In this document: positions 53,576 through 62,628 of the stretch, piece by piece
Position numbering within the stretch: the stretch's first letter is position 1
How the letters are laid out: every line of letters starts with the position of its first letter
DNA from: Comamonadaceae bacterium
GTDB lineage: Bacteria > Pseudomonadota > Gammaproteobacteria > Burkholderiales > Burkholderiaceae_C
DNA: 64,000 bases
Assembly: GCA_947378785.1 (NCBI GenBank)
Contig: CANCLK010000001.1
Coordinates: 1-64,000 of the forward strand
Direction of reading: 5' to 3'
The notes under the pieces: generated by a model
What the model was told of the DNA's origin: nothing
The model's input: the letters and a program-made list of their open reading frames with translations, nothing else
The model's database searches: none
Translations under genes and position numbers: made by a program

Positions 53576-54385
53576 ATGCGCTTCCTTAAGCCATGGTCTA
53601 CTCAGCCTGTCCTCTGCTACCTCTTCAACATGAGCAAAAAATCACAACGGTTTGGGTATCACGGGTTGACATTTTTGTCAGTCACACTGCTGTTCGCCTG
53701 CGGCCTCACACACGCCGCCGATGAACCCAATCCCATCCAATACAAACCCAGCGTTGGGCTGTACGACTTTTCAAGTCCGGGCCTGCCAAGCAAGCAAGCC
53801 ATGGATGTCAACCTTCGGGGCAGCTCTGACTGGGGCAACGCATGGGTCGGTGTTTATCGCTCACCGGTTGATGCGCTCACCCAAACCCGGGTCGGCTGGG
53901 ACAGCACCTACGAGCTGCTCGGCTTCAAGATTCAGCCTTCTCTGCAAACGGCGTCGGGCGGCTTTTGGGGCGGAAGCCTAGGGACGGAATATGGTGAAAA
54001 ATTTTTCGTCGGTGCCGGCATTGGTCGCACCAATTTACGAAACTACTTCAATCTTAATTTTGACCCCAACGATGCATGGAGCCTGAGCACGGGGTACCGC
54101 TGGAGTCCACAAGACTTTGTTGCAGTGCAAGTTGTGCGTGACAACCGCCTCAACCCGGACCAACAGCACGTTCACCTGGTCTACCGACGGCCTTTGGCAG
54201 ACAAGCAACGACTGATCGTTGATCTGATTTTTAAATCTGGCACCTCTGAAGGCGAATACATTCGCCGACGCGGCTTGATGTTGGGCTACGACTGGGGCGA
54301 TGTCGGCCTGCGCATCGCCTACGACCCCAGAGTCAACTTCAGCAGCTACGACATGACACGCATCATTTTGTCAAAGCACTACTGA
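53576..54385 (+). CDS. Putative outer-membrane beta-barrel or exported protein, function unknown
   Basis: A product of up to 269 residues. AGGG before the ATG at 53576 supports this start, but the signal peptide (FLSVTLLFACGLTHAADE) would be more typical if translation began at the ATG at 53630. The mature part alternates aromatic and polar residues (GAGIGRTNLRNYFNLNFD, WSLSTGYRWSPQDFVAVQVV) and ends in a charged YDMTRIILSKHY strand, as in outer-membrane barrels. I do not recognise the family. It is divergent from the sox/molybdenum operon. Confidence 0.75.
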   Translation: MRFLKPWSTQPVLCYLFNMSKKSQRFGYHGLTFLSVTLLFACGLTHAADEPNPIQYKPSVGLYDFSSPGLPSKQAMDVNLRGSSDWGNAWVGVYRSPVDALTQTRVGWDSTYELLGFKIQPSLQTASGGFWGGSLGTEYGEKFFVGAGIGRTNLRNYFNLNFDPNDAWSLSTGYRWSPQDFVAVQVVRDNRLNPDQQHVHLVYRRPLADKQRLIVDLIFKSGTSEGEYIRRRGLMLGYDWGDVGLRIAYDPRVNFSSYDMTRIILSKHY

Positions 54386-54428
54386 ATCTACCCTCCATCC
54401 GAACACGCCGTTGGCAGTGACCACTTTG

Positions 54429-54447
54429 CTTAGGAAAAATCCCTAAG
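54429..54447. promoter_or_regulatory. Inverted repeat upstream of the Sel1 gene
   Basis: CTTAGG and CCTAAG flank AAAAATC, 74 bp before the Sel1-repeat gene. No T run follows, so an operator is as likely as a terminator for the preceding gene. Related TAGG/CCTA elements occur at 53561–53568 (CCCTAGGG). Confidence 0.3.
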
Positions 54448-54520
54448 ACCTCATCATTAAATGACAAATAATTAAATAGAACTAAGAATTACGCTCGAAA
54501 AGCGCTGAGAATGCAACCCT

Positions 54521-55327
54521 ATGAAAAGTTTTTTCCTGAACGCATTGCGATCGCTTGGGCTGACACCCAGCGAAAATCAAACAGATGATGCCGAAGAGGG
54601 TCATGCCGCTTTAGCCCAGCAAGACTACGCCTTAGCGCTTAAAAAATTCAAGCGCGCAGCCACCCAAGGCGATGCAGCGGCACAAATTCAAGTGGGACAT
54701 TTATTTCGAGAGGGGATCGGCACCAAGAAAAACTTGGTCAAAGCGGTCCATTGGTATCGGCTTGCAGCCTTGCAGCGGAATGTGACGGCTCAATTCACTT
54801 TGGGCGTTATTTACAACAACGGCGAAGGGATCATGCAAGACTTCATCGAGGCGGTGCATTGGTACCAGCTCGCTGCACTTCAGGGAAATGCAAATGCCCA
54901 GAGCAACTTGGGGCTCATGTACGAAAAAGGCCAAGGGGTTTTACAAGACAACACGGAGGCGCTGAACTGGTACCGAAGGGCTGCAGATCAGGGTCACGTC
55001 GTCGCGCAATTCAACATGGGCCTCATGCATGAAAAGGGTGAAAGCGTGACCCAAAACTTCGCCGAGGCGTTGAAGTGGTATCGGCTTGCGGCACTTCAGG
55101 GGCATGGGGAAGCGCAGGGCAACCTCGGGGTCATGTATGCCAAGGGTGAAGGCGTCCCACAAGACTACAAAAGCGCCCACATGTGGTTCAACATTGCCGC
55201 CGCCGCAGGTGACAGCGTAGCCACTCAAAACCGTGACGCGATGAGCAAAAATATGGATGCACAACAAATCAGCGATGCGCAAAAAATGGCGCGAGACTGG
55301 CAAGCTGGGCGTCTGCTACCGAAATAA
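54521..55327 (+). CDS. Sel1-like repeat (SLR) protein
   Basis: A 268-residue protein made of about six 36-residue Sel1/TPR-like helical repeats from residue 27 onward, e.g. LVKAVHWYRLAALQRNVTAQ, LGVIYNNGEGIMQDFIEA and LGVMYAKGEGVPQDYKSAHM. No signal peptide or membrane segment is seen. Such solenoids bind other proteins; the partner is unknown. Its 3' end converges on a Bug gene. Confidence 0.88.
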   Translation: MKSFFLNALRSLGLTPSENQTDDAEEGHAALAQQDYALALKKFKRAATQGDAAAQIQVGHLFREGIGTKKNLVKAVHWYRLAALQRNVTAQFTLGVIYNNGEGIMQDFIEAVHWYQLAALQGNANAQSNLGLMYEKGQGVLQDNTEALNWYRRAADQGHVVAQFNMGLMHEKGESVTQNFAEALKWYRLAALQGHGEAQGNLGVMYAKGEGVPQDYKSAHMWFNIAAAAGDSVATQNRDAMSKNMDAQQISDAQKMARDWQAGRLLPK

Positions 55328-55391
55328 ACGATCACCCTCACGAACACCACCGACCTGGTGTTTAACGTTCAGAGCGTTTTGAAGGCCTTGC

Positions 55392-56375
55392 TCATTCAGC
55401 CTTGACGCCGGCGGCCTTGATGATCTTCGCCCAATGCTGATAGTCCTTCTTCAGGAACTCTGTGTACTCGGAGGGAGTGCTTCCCACGACCTCTGCGCCC
55501 ATTCCTTTGAGGCGTTCGAGCACCGTCAGCTTCGAAAGCACTTGGCGAACCTCTGACGCGAGTTTGTCCACCACGTCTGGAGGCGTCTTGGCGGGCGCAA
55601 GCAAGCCAACCCAGGGGGCGGTGCTCTTGAGCTCGGGCAAGCCGGTCTGACGGAATGTTGGAACGCCCGGGAAGCTGGGATCAGGCTCGTCGGTACCCAC
55701 TGCCAACACTTTCAGGCGCTTGGATGCGACATGCTGCGCCACACCAATCGAGGGGTAGAACATGAACTGCACCCGCCCCGCCATCACCTCCGTCAGAGCG
55801 GGTCCGTTTCCACGGTAAGGCACGTTGAGCATCTCGGTACCACTCAGCACCTGAAGCGTGGCAGCAGCCAAGTGTGGCGCGCTGCCGTTGCCAGATGATG
55901 CAAATGCCAAGCCACCGGGTTTGGCCTTGGCCGCTTTCACGATGTCTTGAATCGAATTCAGCGGGCTGTCCGCAGACGTGACCACGACCATTGGCAGCGA
56001 GGCCACGTTAGATATCGGCGCAAAGGTCTTAAAAGGGTCTTTCTTGGCCGGATCCAGAATTGGGTTGATCAATAACTGCACCGACGAAAACAGCAGGGTG
56101 TACCCATCAGGCTGAGCTGTCGCAACGGCCTCGGTCGCAACCGATGCCGTTCCGCCAGGCCGGTTCTCAACGGTCACGGTTTGACCAAGAGACGAGCTCA
56201 GCTCCTGCGCGATCACGCGTGCAATCAGATCCGTCGGGCCTCCTGCCGCAAAGCCAACGACGATCCTGATGGGTTTTTCCGGATACTGAGCCGCCTCGCT
56301 GACCTGAAGAAAGCCGAATGCCAGTGTGGCGCCGGCAAGCAGAGACTTCAAGGAGGCATTGATTGAAAATTTCAT
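55392..56375 (-). CDS. Bug family periplasmic substrate receptor
   Basis: A 327-residue receptor with a signal peptide ending QVSEAAQYP, then EKPIRIVVGFAAGGPTDLIA, VTVENRPGGTASVA, QPDGYTLLFS, ASSGNGSAPHLAAA and NVPYRGNGPAL. The ATG at 56375 gives a normal signal peptide; an ATG at 56396 overlapping the TauD stop (ATGA) is an alternative and would indicate coupling. It is the second gene of a TauD–Bug pair. Confidence 0.91.
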   Translation of the reverse strand: MKFSINASLKSLLAGATLAFGFLQVSEAAQYPEKPIRIVVGFAAGGPTDLIARVIAQELSSSLGQTVTVENRPGGTASVATEAVATAQPDGYTLLFSSVQLLINPILDPAKKDPFKTFAPISNVASLPMVVVTSADSPLNSIQDIVKAAKAKPGGLAFASSGNGSAPHLAAATLQVLSGTEMLNVPYRGNGPALTEVMAGRVQFMFYPSIGVAQHVASKRLKVLAVGTDEPDPSFPGVPTFRQTGLPELKSTAPWVGLLAPAKTPPDVVDKLASEVRQVLSKLTVLERLKGMGAEVVGSTPSEYTEFLKKDYQHWAKIIKAAGVKAE

Positions 56376-56392
56376 GATGTCGTCAAGTCTTT

Positions 56393-57259
56393 TCATTGAA
56401 AGAAACGGCTTCCCGCTACCTGACACCGCTTGAGTAAACGATGCTCGCTGGGCAGGTAATCCGCCACCGCGTTGTGGATGGTTCCGAAGTTGTCCCACAT
56501 GAGGACATCACCAACACGCCAAGCATGCGCGTACTTGTACTGCTCTTGAATTTGATGCTTGAAGAGGTAGTCGAGCACGCGATCGCTCTCAGATGGGCTG
56601 AGCTCGTTGATCCTCATCGAGTAGCCGGCATTGGCGTACAAAACTTTCCGCTTTGTCAGCGGGTGCGTCAGGAAGATCGGGTGCGATGACGGCGGTCGCG
56701 CAGCTCTCTGGACCGCGCTCAGTTCCTGCCGACTGCTTCCCTTTTCCAATCGCATCATGTCCCAAAACTTTGCAAAATCGTGCAGCACCGTCATGCCCTC
56801 GAGCATGGATTTCATCTCCTCGGGCAGACCCTCGTAGGCGGCGTGCATGTTGCAGAACTCTGTGGACCCCAGAGGCTTCCCATCGCGATGGGGGATTTTG
56901 AGCCCATACAGAATGGTCGCGTAGCCGATGACCTTTTGATAGGACAGATCGGTGTGCCAGCCTTGACCCGCATCCGCCATGCCGACGGGTTGGTTGTCAC
57001 GAATCATGTTGGACAAAATCATCATCTCCGGCATCCCGGGCTCGTGAAACTTGTTGGCCACGTTGAACTCCAGCTCTCCGAACTGTGCGCTGAAACTCTT
57101 GAATGGCTGCGGGGTCAATTGCTGACCAGGAAAACTCAACACACCATGCTTGGCCAACGCCGCTTCCACGGCATGTAAATCGGTACGACTTAGCGGCACA
57201 CCTAAATCGATGTCGGTCACGGTTGCATGCAGTGGGGCGTTGGAAGGGGTGACTTTCAT
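56393..57259 (-). CDS. TauD/TfdA family 2-oxoglutarate-dependent dioxygenase
   Basis: A 288-residue Fe(II)/2-oxoglutarate oxygenase. The facial triad is the His and Asp of GWHTDLSYQKV and the His of WDNFGTIHNAV; the 2-oxoglutarate-binding region includes RDGKPLGSTEFCNMHAAYEG. Relatives hydroxylate taurine, 2,4-D and other acids, cleaving C–S or ether bonds. Paired with a Bug receptor that may import the substrate. The ATG at 57259 begins the conserved domain (MKVTPSNAPLHATVTDIDLG). Confidence 0.9.
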   Translation of the reverse strand: MKVTPSNAPLHATVTDIDLGVPLSRTDLHAVEAALAKHGVLSFPGQQLTPQPFKSFSAQFGELEFNVANKFHEPGMPEMMILSNMIRDNQPVGMADAGQGWHTDLSYQKVIGYATILYGLKIPHRDGKPLGSTEFCNMHAAYEGLPEEMKSMLEGMTVLHDFAKFWDMMRLEKGSSRQELSAVQRAARPPSSHPIFLTHPLTKRKVLYANAGYSMRINELSPSESDRVLDYLFKHQIQEQYKYAHAWRVGDVLMWDNFGTIHNAVADYLPSEHRLLKRCQVAGSRFFQ

Positions 57260-57571
57260 GCATTTTCTTTCGAGACTCATCGAGAAAATAGTAGAGACTG
57301 CAACCAGAGGTGCAGCAGAGGCTGCGGCCGAAGATCGTCACCAAAGAGTCCACTCAGATAGGCGTTTCGAGCACTTGATTGGGCACTATCGCACCGATGA
57401 TTAGCCATCGATCAGCGTGGAAACCCTAACCAGTCCAGAGCGGCAGCCACTCAGTCAGATACACCACCCAAGCGTACCTCCGCCCTGTTTATCTCCTTGC
57501 CCATTGATGGCAAGTTGGTTGGCGCCAATGTTGGACGCGGTTTTATTGACTTTGAACGCGTTGGCTGAGGC
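57260..57571. other. 312-bp gap without a convincing gene
   Basis: Lies between the TauD start and the stop of the membrane protein gene, both on the minus strand. It should contain the TauD–Bug promoter and the end of the membrane protein transcript. Short open frames here have no ribosome site and no recognisable domains; I see no clear terminator or operator. Confidence 0.5.
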
Positions 57572-58498
57572 TCAATGCGGCCGACCGAACGCAAAATCAC
57601 GCAAGACGTGATGGTGAATCCATTCAGATGCAGGCAGCCACCGCGAGACTGACCTGAAAGACCATTCCGTCAACACCGCCAAGGTCATATCTTCAGACCA
57701 AAGTCCGGATCGGAGACTGTTTTGATAGCCGGCGGAATCGAGGAACGGGCTGTCATATGACAGAGATATGCCGACAAGTAGAGTAAGAACACCCGCCAAG
57801 ACCACCCGCCTGATAGACACAGATGCTGTCAGTAGCAAATGGGTGCTGAGTTGGGCAAAATTAAACAACGCAAAAAAAATAGAGAAACCCAGCGTCAGCG
57901 GTGGAATGACGAGATTGCGAAAAGCGTTGTTCAAATTGTCGACTGACTGCGGTGCTTTGAATTGGGCGTCAAATTCACTGGGCTCCAAACCTCGCCAACG
58001 GGCCAGCTGCGCCGCTTGATTTTCTGAATAAAGACTTGCGGCCGGAAACAGCGCCGCGACAATTTTTTGCTCCCCACTCGACATCCTAGCGTTGAGCAAC
58101 TTATCACCGCGCAGCGTGGTTAATTCACCAGCGGTGGCTACAGCACTCAGTGTTGTCAGCACATAAGCTGTTTTTTTGATGTCCGGCGTTGCAGCATTAA
58201 CCCAGTAATCGGTGATGGCCTTTTGTACATTCCACATCAGCACGATGCCCAAAAGCAAACTCAGAATTAATCTAACTAGCGAGTAACGCTTGAATTTTTT
58301 GGTCCATTGAAAAAGCAGCAAGCCTAAACCAAGGCCAGACAAAAATCGCCCCCAGAACTCAAGCCCTTTGAGAGTTTCCTCGTTCACCGTGTCAGCAGTC
58401 ACACTCAACAACTGATGATTGAAGCCCAACTCAAAAATGACATAAACACACGGTACAAAAATACCAAACATCCAACGAGATTTAATAAGGGAGAACAT
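57572..58498 (-). CDS. Multi-pass membrane protein, function unknown
   Basis: A 308-residue protein with about six hydrophobic segments: near residues 10–27 (MFGIFVPCVYVIFELGF), 48–66, 73–92, a weak one near 108–126, then 196–218 (FSIFFALFNFAQLSTHLLL) and 227–245. A soluble stretch of some 70 residues lies between them. I do not recognise a family. It stands alone between catabolic operons and looks AT-richer than its neighbours. Confidence 0.78.
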   Translation of the reverse strand: MFSLIKSRWMFGIFVPCVYVIFELGFNHQLLSVTADTVNEETLKGLEFWGRFLSGLGLGLLLFQWTKKFKRYSLVRLILSLLLGIVLMWNVQKAITDYWVNAATPDIKKTAYVLTTLSAVATAGELTTLRGDKLLNARMSSGEQKIVAALFPAASLYSENQAAQLARWRGLEPSEFDAQFKAPQSVDNLNNAFRNLVIPPLTLGFSIFFALFNFAQLSTHLLLTASVSIRRVVLAGVLTLLVGISLSYDSPFLDSAGYQNSLRSGLWSEDMTLAVLTEWSFRSVSRWLPASEWIHHHVLRDFAFGRPH

Positions 58499-58613
58499 GG
58501 TCCAAACAAGCGACTGAAGATCGATATTCGGCCAGTATAGAGGTCTTATCCAAGACGATTTACATCTTTACATTCGTCGGACTATTGGCAAATGACAGGC
58601 GACATCACTGTCA

Positions 58614-59426
58614 TTATTTTGGCAACGCAGCTTCAGCCAATAAGGTCTGCGCCAACAGTGCAATCGGTTTGTCGACCAGCTTCCCATCAACCGCAATAGC
58701 CCCCAACGGACCACTGGCCAAAGCCAGGATGACTTTTTTTGCCCATTCAATTTGTGCAATCGTGGGCGCGAAAGCGGTGTGCACACCCGCCACTTGCCGC
58801 GGATGAATGCACAACTTGGCCCCAAATCCGTAACGGCGTGATCGCCGCACGTCCTCTTCGAGCTGCGTGTTGTCATCAACTGCCAGCGACACGCCATCGA
58901 TCGGGGCCGTTAAACCAGCCCGCCGTGAGACCAGCACCAATTGCGAGCGTACGCTGTCGAGCTCTTCCCCGTCACCTTGAATACCGGAGTCGGACATGAA
59001 GTCGAAGGATCCGAAGGCCAATCGGGTGACACCGTCAACCTGCGCCAGTGGCAAGGCTTCAAACCATCCGGCTACGGATTCAATCAAAGGAATCAATCCT
59101 TGACCCGGCCGCAAACGGCTGGCCAATTGACGCAGTCCGTCCACCGATTCAGCCTTAGGCAGCATCACCCCACGCACGGCAGGCAACGCCAACAGTGCGC
59201 AATCTTCTGCATGCCAAGGGGTATCAGATGGGTTGACCCGAATCCAGACTTTCGCCTGCGTCGCCGCAAGCCAAGTCGTCATGGCAGCACGGGCTTGACC
59301 CTTACGTTCCGGAATAACCGCATCTTCCAGATCCAGAATGACCGCGTGAGCGCCGCTGGCCAATGCTTTGTCAAACCGTTCAGGCCGATCGCCGGGAACG
59401 AAAAGATATGAGCGATCTATAGACAT
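58614..59426 (-). CDS. HpcH/HpaI aldolase / citrate lyase beta subunit-like (CitE family)
   Basis: A 270-residue TIM-barrel lyase: SYLFVPGDRPERFDKAL, the metal-binding VILDLEDAVIPERK, WIRVNP, GVMLPKAES and GAKLCIHPRQV. CitE-like enzymes cleave citramalyl-, malyl- or related CoA thioesters. GGAGGA lies before the ATG, one of the strongest ribosome sites in the window. It is last in the minus-strand operon with MmgE/PrpD, acyl-CoA dehydrogenase, CaiB, GntR and MFS genes; a final C–C cleavage role fits. Confidence 0.9.
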   Translation of the reverse strand: MSIDRSYLFVPGDRPERFDKALASGAHAVILDLEDAVIPERKGQARAAMTTWLAATQAKVWIRVNPSDTPWHAEDCALLALPAVRGVMLPKAESVDGLRQLASRLRPGQGLIPLIESVAGWFEALPLAQVDGVTRLAFGSFDFMSDSGIQGDGEELDSVRSQLVLVSRRAGLTAPIDGVSLAVDDNTQLEEDVRRSRRYGFGAKLCIHPRQVAGVHTAFAPTIAQIEWAKKVILALASGPLGAIAVDGKLVDKPIALLAQTLLAEAALPK

Positions 59427-59444
59427 CAAGATTCCTCCATCAGC

Positions 59445-60638
59445 TTAAGTAGTGGCGTCAGCCGTTCTCCGCTGGTTCAACAACAAGACCACGCCACAAA
59501 CCGCCGCGGCGACCATCAAAGCTAAAAATCCTGCTCGGTACGTGCCAAAAAAACTCGACATGGCACCAAACACCGGCGCCCCCAAAACCACGCCCAAATA
59601 AGTGAAGGCCAACGTGCCACCAGTTGCCATGCTGGCCTTGCCTTTGGGTGCTTGGCGGGCCACTTCGGCCAAGTAGATGCCGTTCCAGCCAATGGCTGAT
59701 GCGCCAAAGATGGTCAAAATGACCCAAACCCAGACCTGCGGTGTATTGGCTGTCAAAAATGCAGTTGCCAAAGCGCTGAGGGCCATCACCGCCCCCAACA
59801 ATGCCAGCGTCTTCGATGCACCCAACCAACGATCAGCCACATAGCCCCAGGCTACGCGCCCGATCACACCACCGGCTTGCGTGAAGGACAACGCAACGCC
59901 AGCACCGACCAATCCATACGACAAATCATCGTATAAATAAGTCACCAGATACGTGCTGAGCGACAACTGCACCATCGAAAAACCAAATGAACAACCGGCC
60001 ATGGTCGCCAAAGCACGGTGTGCAAATACGAGCCGAATCGGCTGCGCGAAACTACCCAACCTGAAGGGCTGACCGACTTTGCGATCAGCATCAAACTCGA
60101 CACGTAAAGACTGCGCGAACAAAGCACACACCACACAAGCTGCGGCCACCAAAACCAGACTGACTTGCCAATTAAAGCTCAGGAGCAACAAGGGGACGAT
60201 GGCACCGGCCATCATGCCGCCCAGAGGAACACCGGTTTGCTTGACCGAAAAAACCAGCGACATCTGGTGCGGCGGTGTGGTTCGTGCGAGCAAATGCGAA
60301 CTGGCCGGCGTGATGGGACCGTAGCCCCAACCGATCAGCACGGCACCCATAAAGACTGCGGGTAACCAGGGCACCGCGCACAGCAGCAGACCGGATGCGC
60401 AGATCAGCAAGCTGAATTGACTCACCCGAATCGGCCCCAGACGTGCGACAGTTGCGCCCGCCAAAAGGGTCGACATCAACGCACCGCCATAACTGATGGC
60501 AATGTACAAACCAACCAAGGCCGGAGAAACGGCCAAGGCTTTGGCGGCGACAGGCGCCATCACCGGAAGTGTGAGAAGGGCCATGGATGCCATGGCTTGA
60601 ATCAACAAGGTGATCAGAAGCGGCCCCCAACTGCTCAT
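59445..60638 (-). CDS. MFS transporter
   Basis: A 397-residue inner-membrane protein with twelve predicted helices. The TM2–3 loop is LAGATVARLGPIRVS, and VFSVKQTGVPLGGMMAG and the second-half WGYVADRWLGASK are typical of organic-anion or cyanate/nitrate-like major facilitators. The start overlaps the GntR stop (TGATG). Probably the importer for the acid degraded by this operon, which is the only catabolic operon here using MFS rather than Bug, ABC or TRAP. Confidence 0.92.
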   Translation of the reverse strand: MSSWGPLLITLLIQAMASMALLTLPVMAPVAAKALAVSPALVGLYIAISYGGALMSTLLAGATVARLGPIRVSQFSLLICASGLLLCAVPWLPAVFMGAVLIGWGYGPITPASSHLLARTTPPHQMSLVFSVKQTGVPLGGMMAGAIVPLLLLSFNWQVSLVLVAAACVVCALFAQSLRVEFDADRKVGQPFRLGSFAQPIRLVFAHRALATMAGCSFGFSMVQLSLSTYLVTYLYDDLSYGLVGAGVALSFTQAGGVIGRVAWGYVADRWLGASKTLALLGAVMALSALATAFLTANTPQVWVWVILTIFGASAIGWNGIYLAEVARQAPKGKASMATGGTLAFTYLGVVLGAPVFGAMSSFFGTYRAGFLALMVAAAVCGVVLLLNQRRTADATT

Positions 60639-61426
60639 CAAGACGCGCCCCACTCGCGACGCAATACGGTGCTGTAACTGAAGCGGTCAGCCGCGTGCGT
60701 GCTATTGGCCAGCTCTACGAGTTGCCCCAATCGGTTGCGGTAGCGCCGGCTGATCCACAGCCCCGGACTGCGCACAGGTGCATCCAGCGCAGCTGCGATA
60801 TCGCGGTCCAAAGCCACGGCTCGGATTTCTTGTTCAACCGCCACGATGACCTCGCCAAACTGCTGTTCGATCGCGGCATGCACGGCGCCACTGAGCGGGC
60901 CATCTAGGCCTTTGACAGAACGAAATGCCGGGTGAACCCAAATATCAGAAAAGCTCAAGGGCTTCTCCTGATCTTTGGTGTGCCGGCGACCACTCAGGTG
61001 CAACCAGGTCTCTCCTGCTGTAGCCTCCAACATCTGCGCTTGCATCGAATCAATTTCAAGCAACGCCCTCGCCTCAATCACCAGCGTTGTATCGGTGGCG
61101 TACTGGTACAAATCGACGACATCTGCGGTGCGCTGCCGATACGACATGGTGGGCGTGCGTGAGCAAACAGTCGTTCCCACGCGCGGTTGGCGTACCACCA
61201 GACCCAACTGAACCAAACGCTTGACGGCCTCACGGGCGGTAGAACGACTGACGCCAAACTGATCACACAGTTCGTATTCGGTGGGCAACAAAGAACCCAC
61301 CGGATAGCGGTCGCTTTCAATTTCGTTCAACAGGGTTTGCGCCAGTTGCAGGTAACGCGGCTGGCTCGCCGACAGCGCCAAACCCCGCGAAAAAGTGGTC
61401 GGGTCAGGCGCGGCAGCAAGGGTCAT
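60638..61426 (-). CDS. GntR family regulator with UTRA domain (HutC type)
   Basis: A 262-residue regulator. The winged helix YPVGSLLPTEYELCDQFGVS plus STAREAVKRLVQLGLVVR lies near residues 40–80, and a UTRA ligand-binding domain fills the C-terminal two-thirds (ISRRYRNRLGQLVELANSTH). The start overlaps the CaiB stop by 4 bp. It lies inside the operon it presumably regulates; no operator is visible within the window. Confidence 0.92.
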   Translation of the reverse strand: MTLAAAPDPTTFSRGLALSASQPRYLQLAQTLLNEIESDRYPVGSLLPTEYELCDQFGVSRSTAREAVKRLVQLGLVVRQPRVGTTVCSRTPTMSYRQRTADVVDLYQYATDTTLVIEARALLEIDSMQAQMLEATAGETWLHLSGRRHTKDQEKPLSFSDIWVHPAFRSVKGLDGPLSGAVHAAIEQQFGEVIVAVEQEIRAVALDRDIAAALDAPVRSPGLWISRRYRNRLGQLVELANSTHAADRFSYSTVLRREWGAS

Positions 61427-62628
61427 ATGACGGATTTTTGACGGAGTTTTTCAAGTGAAGGACTATCGTAACCGGCCTCGCGCAAAATTGTCTCGGTATG
61501 CTCGCCCATCGTTGGTGCAGGACGCACCGGATGCGACCCTGCGCGTACCGGTGAGGCCACCATGCGCACCGGACCATCCGGGTGCTCAAAGTCCAGCAGG
61601 CGTTCCTGCTCGGCCACAAAGCCGCTGTCAAGCGCCTGCGCCACGTCATACACCGGCGCCACCGGCACCTTGCCGGCCAGCCGTTCAATCCACTCCGCAG
61701 TCGTCGCAGTTTGCAACACGGCATCGACATCAATGGTCAGTTGATCACGATTGGCCAGACGATCCTTGAACGACTTGTAGGCGTCGCAGACAGCCCACTC
61801 GGGTTTTCCGACTTCGCGCGAAAAAACGCCCCAAAACTTTTCCTTGTTGCACATCAGAAAAATCCAGCCGTCCTGTGTCCTGTACAGCTGACTTGGGGTC
61901 AGTGAGGGATGGCTAGACCGCGTCTCACGCGTGATCGCAGTGTCGGCATTGAGGTACCAAGTCGCCACGTAGGCGAGGTTGTGCAGGGCCACGTCAAACA
62001 GACTGACGTCGACATCACGGCCGACACCTGAAGATCGCGCGCTGATGATGCCGGCGAGCAAACCCATGGCGGCCGTGGTGCCGGTCATCAGGTCGATGAT
62101 CGACAGTCCCATGCGAGCGGGTGGGCCATCGGGCTCGCCAGTGAGCGACAGGTAACCCGCCTCGGCCTGCATCAGGTAGTCGTAGCCAGGCCATGCGGCC
62201 CGAGAACCGGTACGTCCGTAAGCAGACAAATGACCGCAAACAATTTTAGGGTTAAAAGCTTTCAGCGCCTCATAGGTCAAACCCAGTTTGACTGGCAAGT
62301 CACCGCGCAAATTGTTGAACACCACATCAGCCGTCTTGACCAATCGTTGCAATATTTCTTGACCCTCAGCTTGCTTGAGGTCAAGCGTGATGCTTTTTTT
62401 ATTGCGGTTGAAGGACTGGTAAAAATGACTGTCGCCTGGGCCAAAATAATGCGGCCCCACGGCCCGACCGACATCGCCGCCATCGTGGTGATTTTCCACC
62501 TTGATGACCTCGGCCCCAAGATCGGCCAGATGCTGCGTGCCAAATGGACCCGCCCCATATTGCTCGATGGCGATGATGCGGACACCTGCCAGCATGCCAG
62601 CTTGAGTGGCAACGGTCTCTGCACTCAT
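61423..62628 (-). CDS. CaiB/BaiF family CoA-transferase
   Basis: A 401-residue class III CoA-transferase: LAGVRIIAIEQYGAGPFGTQ, FNRNKKSITLDLKQAEGQ, and the catalytic aspartate expected in LSIIDLMTGTTAAM. It overlaps its neighbours by 4 bp on both sides (acyl-CoA dehydrogenase upstream, GntR downstream). It likely makes the CoA thioester oxidised by the acyl-CoA dehydrogenase. Confidence 0.93.
   Translation of the reverse strand: MSAETVATQAGMLAGVRIIAIEQYGAGPFGTQHLADLGAEVIKVENHHDGGDVGRAVGPHYFGPGDSHFYQSFNRNKKSITLDLKQAEGQEILQRLVKTADVVFNNLRGDLPVKLGLTYEALKAFNPKIVCGHLSAYGRTGSRAAWPGYDYLMQAEAGYLSLTGEPDGPPARMGLSIIDLMTGTTAAMGLLAGIISARSSGVGRDVDVSLFDVALHNLAYVATWYLNADTAITRETRSSHPSLTPSQLYRTQDGWIFLMCNKEKFWGVFSREVGKPEWAVCDAYKSFKDRLANRDQLTIDVDAVLQTATTAEWIERLAGKVPVAPVYDVAQALDSGFVAEQERLLDFEHPDGPVRMVASPVRAGSHPVRPAPTMGEHTETILREAGYDSPSLEKLRQKSVI

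Noticed and set aside
55327-55391. AACACC…GGTGTT hairpin between the convergent Sel1 and Bug genes
   Set aside because: Six-base stem without a T run on either strand; not strong enough to call a terminator.
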